Below the pieces are notes generated by a model. The model made no database searches. It was not told the origin of the DNA and saw nothing but the letters and a program-made list of their open reading frames with translations. Made by a program: the position numbers and the translations under genes. Of a DNA stretch of 64,000 nt, positions 61,101-64,000 are shown piece by piece. Source of the stretch: DVEG01 sp964405435 (GTDB taxonomy: Bacteria > Cyanobacteriota > Cyanobacteriia > Cyanobacteriales > Oscillatoriaceae); the NCBI GenBank assembly GCA_964405435.1, contig CAYOOD010000033.1, forward strand, positions 4,678-68,677, written 5' to 3'. Position 1 is the first letter of the stretch; every line of letters starts with the position of its first letter.

Positions 61101-63969
61101 TACCCCCGATGGCAGCTACACCATCGGTCAAGCTATCCCCATCACCGTTACTTTCTCCGAAGTGGTGAACGTCACCGGCACGCCACAACTCACCTTAGCC
61201 ACTGGCGGCGCGGGAACGGTTCTCAACTATGCTGGCGGCAGCGGTACGAATACTCTCACTTTCAACTACACTGTCGCTGCTGGCGATACTTCCGCCGATC
61301 TGGATTATCTCTCAACGGCTGCTCTATCACTGAATGGCGGTGCGATCGCAGACGCTGCAAACAACGATGCCGATTTAACCTTACCTTCGCCCGGTGCAGC
61401 GAACTCGCTAGGTGCCAATAAAGCATTAGTTATCGACGCCGTTATCCCAACTGTTACTAGCGTCACTTCTACCATCTCCGATGGCAGCTACACCGTCGGT
61501 CAAGTTATTCCCATCACCGTTACTTTCTCCGAAGTGGTGAACGTCACCGGCACGCCACAACTCGCCTTAGCGACTGGCGGCGCGGGAACGGTTCTCAACT
61601 ATGCTGGCGGGAGCGGTACGAACACTCTCAATTTCAACTACACCGTCGCTGCTGGCGATACTTCGGCTGACCTGGATTATCTCTCAACGGCGGCTTTATC
61701 GCTCAACGGCGGCACGATTAAAGACAGCGCCGGCAATAATGCAACGCTGACTTTGCCGACACCAGCGGGGGCTTCTTCTCTGGCTGCGAATAAGAATATC
61801 GCCATTGATACAGCGCCTCTAACTGTCACCATCAACCAAGATGCCGGTCAACCCGATCCCACTGCTGGTTCTACGATTAACTTTGCAGTCGTCTTTTCCA
61901 AACCCGTGACGAGTTTTGACAGCAGCGACGTGACAATTGGCGGAACAGCCGGAGCAACCAACGCCACAGTTACAGCAGTTGGCAGCACGGGGACGACGTA
62001 CAACGTTGCCGTTACGGGCATGAGCGCGATCGGTACTGTCACCGCCAGCATCAACGCAGGAGGCGCGACTGATGTGGCAGGAAATGGCAATACCGCCAGC
62101 ACGAGCAGCGACAACCAAGTCAACTACGACAATACCAGCCCCACAATTACGGGAATTAACCGCACCAATCCCGATATCAACAATAGCTCAACGGTCAACT
62201 ACACCGCGAGCTTTTCAGAAGACGTTACCGGCGTAGATGCCAGTGATTTTACCCTCGCGACTACTGGCGGCGTGACAGGAGCTAGCATCATCAGCGTCAT
62301 CCCCATCAATGGCAGCACCTACACCGTCAGTGTCAATACAGGTAGCGGAGATGGGACGATCCAGTTAAACCTCACGGATGACGACTCGATCCAAAATGCC
62401 CTGAGCGTTCCCATCGGGGGTGCTGGAGCGAACAACGGCGATGCTAGCGGCCAAATTTATACCCTAGATAAAAGTTTGCCAACCCTCAGCAGCATCACCT
62501 CTACTAATGCTGATGGCACTTACGGAATCGGTCAAGTCATTGCCCTCACCCTAACTTTCAGTGAGGTCGTTAAAGTCACGGGGACGCCCAAACTCACTTT
62601 AAATAATGGTGGTTTCGCTAGCTACGCTGCGGGCGATGGCACTAATGCCCTGACCTTTAATTACACCGTCGCGGCAGGTGAAACCACAGCAGATTTAGAT
62701 TACGCCTCAACAACGTCTCTAGACCTGAACGGGGGGGCGATCGCAGACTTAGCGGCGAACAATGCCGATCTGACGTTAGCAGCACCGGGTGCGGCGGGTT
62801 CTCTCGGGGCAAATAAAAATCTCGTTATTGACGCAACAGTCGCTACCATCACCAACATTACCTCCACCTTGGCAGATGGCAATTATACAATCGGTCAAGT
62901 CGTGCCGATCGCAGTTACTTTCGACGAAAGTGTCAGCGTCACGGGAACGCCTACTCTCACCTTAAACAATGGCGGCACGGCGACGTATGCGGGTGGCAGT
63001 GGCACGGATACCCTGACATTCAACTACAGCGTTGCAGCAGGTGAAAATACGACTGACCTGGATCAAGCGTCTGTCAGTGCCCTCTCACTCAACAGCGGCA
63101 CGATTAAAGACCTAGCCAATAACAATGTCAATCTGACTGTACCTGCCCCCGGTGCTGCCAACTCCCTTGGGGGGAATAAAAATATCGCCATTGACACGAT
63201 AGCCCCCACTATCTCTAACGTTACCTCTACCTTGGCAGATGGCAACTATAGAATCGGTCAAGTCGTGCCGATCTCCGTCACCTTCAGCGAAAATGTCAGC
63301 GTCACGGGAACGCCCAAACTCGCCTTAAATAATGGCAGCCAAGCCACATACCTTTCCGGCAGTGGCAGCAACACTCTCACATTCAATTACACCGTCGCTG
63401 CCGGTCAGAATATTGCCGACTTAGACTATGCAAGCGCGCTGGCTCTTTCATTAAGCGGCGGGACGATTAAAGATGCCTCAAATAACAACGCTACTCTGAC
63501 TTTACCGAGTCCTGGTGCTTCCAACTCGCTTGGAGCGAATAAGAATATCGCGATCGATACAACAGCCCCGGCGATCGCTGGTGTCAACTCCACTCTAGCG
63601 AATGGCAGCTACACGATCGGTCAAGTGGTTCCGATTGCCGTCACCTTCAACGAAAGTGTCAAAGTCACGGGAGCGCCAACTCTCGCCTTAAATACTGGCG
63701 GCAAAGCGGCTTACGCTTCTGGCAGTGGCACGAATACCCTGACATTCAACTACACCGTTGCAGCGGGTCAGAATATTGCCGACCTTGATTATGTCAATGC
63801 AACAGCACTGGCTTTAAATGGGGGCACAATCCAAGATATTGCCAGCAACAACGCCACGCTCACTTTAGCCGCTCCGGGGGCTTTGAATTCTCTGGGTGCG
63901 AATAAGAATATCGCGATTGATACGACAGCCCCCACCATCTCGAATGTGATACCAAGTTGGCTAACTTAG
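58180..63969 (+). CDS. giant exoprotein: DUF4347, ELWxxDGT repeats, Ig-like repeats; end probably disrupted
   Basis: 1929 residues from GTG 58180, with AGGAA 9 bases upstream. Residues 1 to about 165 are a DUF4347 domain (IIFVDSLVENYQSLI, H59 in HIISHGSAG, C102 in LLYGCNVASGE). About 195-590 hold eight hyperconserved ELWKSDGTxAGTxLVKDI repeats, a likely beta-propeller-type surface module. From about 590 on come Ig-like repeats of 121-124 residues (VTSTTPDGSYTIGQ...IPITVTFSE) interrupted by two other Ig-like units. No classic signal peptide is present, as is usual for this family, where a C-terminal secretion signal is expected. Here the frame stops in mid-repeat (NVIPSWLT), where earlier units read NVTSTLADGNYTIGQ, so the C-terminus seems lost. 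Likely a surface adhesin or matrix protein. Confidence 0.85.
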   Translation: MNKQIIFVDSLVENYQSLIAGAEASAEIVILDAKRDGVEQITETLASHQNIAGIHIISHGSAGNLQLGNAALNSATLDTYASQLEQWQQHLTDGADILLYGCNVASGESEITFVQRLAELTGADIAASDDLTGNSNKGGDWELEVKTGNIETNLAVSKSAQATYDGILGIQLFKDINPGSGGSFPLYNNNFAIANNTLFFTADDGTNGGELWKTDGTAAGTVLVKDIYPGFGGSNALISAAGNLVYLNANNPTTPYELWKSDGTDAGTVLVKDIDPIGFSNASKFTYINGITYFIASDGTNGVELWKTDGTTGNTVLVKDILPGSTSSNPLSLTNVNNTLYFAASNSSGYGDLWKSDGTAAGTVLLKSDISPNYLRNVNGTLYLYAYDSNGGELWKSDGTTAGTVLVKDIKPGSDSSSITFLTNINNTLFFTAYDGTNGYELWKTDGTTAGTVLVKDIKPGSGSSYTTKAININGTLYFSADDGTNGYELWKSDGTAAGTTLVKDINPGINGSSIDYLTNLNGTLYFNADDGTNGWELWKSDGTTAGTKLVKDLMPGSGSTYPSGLVVFNNSLYFNGYTQTQGIELFKLSPSFVTSVSATTADSAYGVGQTINITVTFNEAVTVDTTGGTPRLQLATGTTNQYATYTSGSGTDTLTFSYVVQAGDTAADLEYLATNSLELNGGTITADGIDTILTLPALASPQSLAGSKNIVIDTILPTVNTVTSTTPDAAYTVGQVIPITIEFSEIVNVTGTPQLTLDIGGTPRVLDYTSGSGTNTLTFNYTVAAGDTSADLDYLSTTALALNGGTIKDSASNDADLTLATPGAASSLGANKDLVIDAVTPTVTSVTSTISDGAYTIGEVIPITVTFSEVVNVTGTPQLTLATGGAGTVLNYAGGSGTNTLTFNYTVAAGDTSADLDYLSTAALSLNGGTIADGANNDADLTLPSPGTANSLGANKALVIDAIVPTVTSVTSTTPDGSYTIGQAIPITVTFSEVVNVTGTPQLTLATGGAGTVLNYAGGSGTNTLTFNYTVAAGDTSADLDYLSTAALSLNGGAIADAANNDADLTLPSPGAANSLGANKALVIDAVIPTVTSVTSTISDGSYTVGQVIPITVTFSEVVNVTGTPQLALATGGAGTVLNYAGGSGTNTLNFNYTVAAGDTSADLDYLSTAALSLNGGTIKDSAGNNATLTLPTPAGASSLAANKNIAIDTAPLTVTINQDAGQPDPTAGSTINFAVVFSKPVTSFDSSDVTIGGTAGATNATVTAVGSTGTTYNVAVTGMSAIGTVTASINAGGATDVAGNGNTASTSSDNQVNYDNTSPTITGINRTNPDINNSSTVNYTASFSEDVTGVDASDFTLATTGGVTGASIISVIPINGSTYTVSVNTGSGDGTIQLNLTDDDSIQNALSVPIGGAGANNGDASGQIYTLDKSLPTLSSITSTNADGTYGIGQVIALTLTFSEVVKVTGTPKLTLNNGGFASYAAGDGTNALTFNYTVAAGETTADLDYASTTSLDLNGGAIADLAANNADLTLAAPGAAGSLGANKNLVIDATVATITNITSTLADGNYTIGQVVPIAVTFDESVSVTGTPTLTLNNGGTATYAGGSGTDTLTFNYSVAAGENTTDLDQASVSALSLNSGTIKDLANNNVNLTVPAPGAANSLGGNKNIAIDTIAPTISNVTSTLADGNYRIGQVVPISVTFSENVSVTGTPKLALNNGSQATYLSGSGSNTLTFNYTVAAGQNIADLDYASALALSLSGGTIKDASNNNATLTLPSPGASNSLGANKNIAIDTTAPAIAGVNSTLANGSYTIGQVVPIAVTFNESVKVTGAPTLALNTGGKAAYASGSGTNTLTFNYTVAAGQNIADLDYVNATALALNGGTIQDIASNNATLTLAAPGALNSLGANKNIAIDTTAPTISNVIPSWLT
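60334..61821 (+). repeat. four 372-bp tandem repeats in the exoprotein gene
   Basis: Units starting at 60334, 60706, 61078 and 61450 are each 372 bases (124 codons) and encode one Ig-like domain. Units 2, 3 and 4 share long near-identical stretches, for example GTGGTGAACGTCACCGGCAC and CTCAACTATGCTGGCGG. Later related units (62.5-63.9 kb) are more diverged and slightly shorter. Near-identity implies recent duplication or gene conversion. Confidence 0.85.
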
Positions 63970-64000
63970 TATTGTTACATTTTTTTATATATCCCGGAGC
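63947..64000. other. non-homologous sequence breaking the last Ig-like repeat
   Basis: From about 63947 (GATACCAAGTTGGCTAACTT) the sequence departs abruptly from the repeat pattern and brings a stop at 63967-63969, then an AT-rich run. It may be the end of an inserted element or a deletion junction; the window ends before this can be settled. Confidence 0.45.

Noticed and set aside
1..64000. tRNA, rRNA, MbtH-like protein, phosphopantetheinyl transferase or transposase genes
   Set aside because: Looked for on both strands by eye and none seen; small RNAs could still be missed without computation.

Overview
The window looks like the chromosome of a cyanobacterium, probably a filamentous Oscillatoriales-type strain. 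Three things support this: the octamer GCGATCGC (HIP1) recurs in and between genes, there are short tandem repeats and an AGAAACCCGG-type inverted repeat of the kind seen in these genomes, and the gene set includes a TonB receptor with an AMIN domain and a DUF4347/ELWxxDGT/Ig-like exoprotein. All assignments were made by eye from sequence motifs; no database search was run.

Region 1 (1-3.7 kb) is housekeeping: a cut-off ssb gene, precorrin-8X methylmutase, and a two-ATPase ArsA/Get3-type protein. Region 2 (3.66-43.3 kb, all on the minus strand, read from 43.3 kb leftwards) is a large NRPS locus. In transcription order it encodes: FAAL-ACP-C-A-T-Cy-A-T; C-A-T-E; C-A-T; a PanP-like aspartate 1-decarboxylase; a free-standing C domain; a free-standing SyrP/TauD-type hydroxylase; X-A-T; C-A-T-C-hydroxylase; X-A-T-reductase; an aminotransferase; an AAA ATPase; and a P450. 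X is a condensation-like domain without the HHxxxDG motif, which fits the 'interface domain' described for beta-hydroxyaspartate siderophores. Region 3 (44.1-56.6 kb) is iron-uptake equipment: TonB-dependent receptor, PepSY membrane protein, MFS exporter, penicillin-acylase-family hydrolase, a MORN-repeat protein, TonB, ExbB and ExbD. Region 4 (56.6-64 kb) is a gene-poor stretch with repeats and a possible MITE, then a giant repeat exoprotein whose frame ends in mid-repeat.

Reading the ten specificity positions of each A domain by hand gives Val (DAFWLGGTFK), a Cys/Ser/Thr-type code behind the Cy domain (DMYNFGVLWK), Orn (DVGEVGSIDK, then epimerised), beta-Ala (VDWVISLADK), Asp (DLTKIGHVGK), a Thr-like code (DFWNVGFVWK) and Asp (DLTKIGHVGK). 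Seven A domains are matched by exactly seven catalytically intact C/Cy domains once the two X domains are set aside. The inferred product is a fatty-acylated peptide: acyl-Val-(oxazoline or thiazoline)-D-Orn-beta-Ala-OHAsp-Thr-OHAsp, released reductively as an aldehyde or alcohol and possibly aminated. The decarboxylase would supply the beta-Ala.

This fits a beta-hydroxyaspartate lipopeptide siderophore related to the cyanochelins. It differs in being PKS-free and FAAL-started, in having a beta-Ala module with its own decarboxylase, and in its reductive end. Import (TonB/ExbBD/receptor/PepSY), export (MFS) and possibly deacylation (a PvdQ-like acylase) are encoded alongside. Fur-box-like sites lie in both divergent promoter regions, about 43.6 kb and 55.2 kb.
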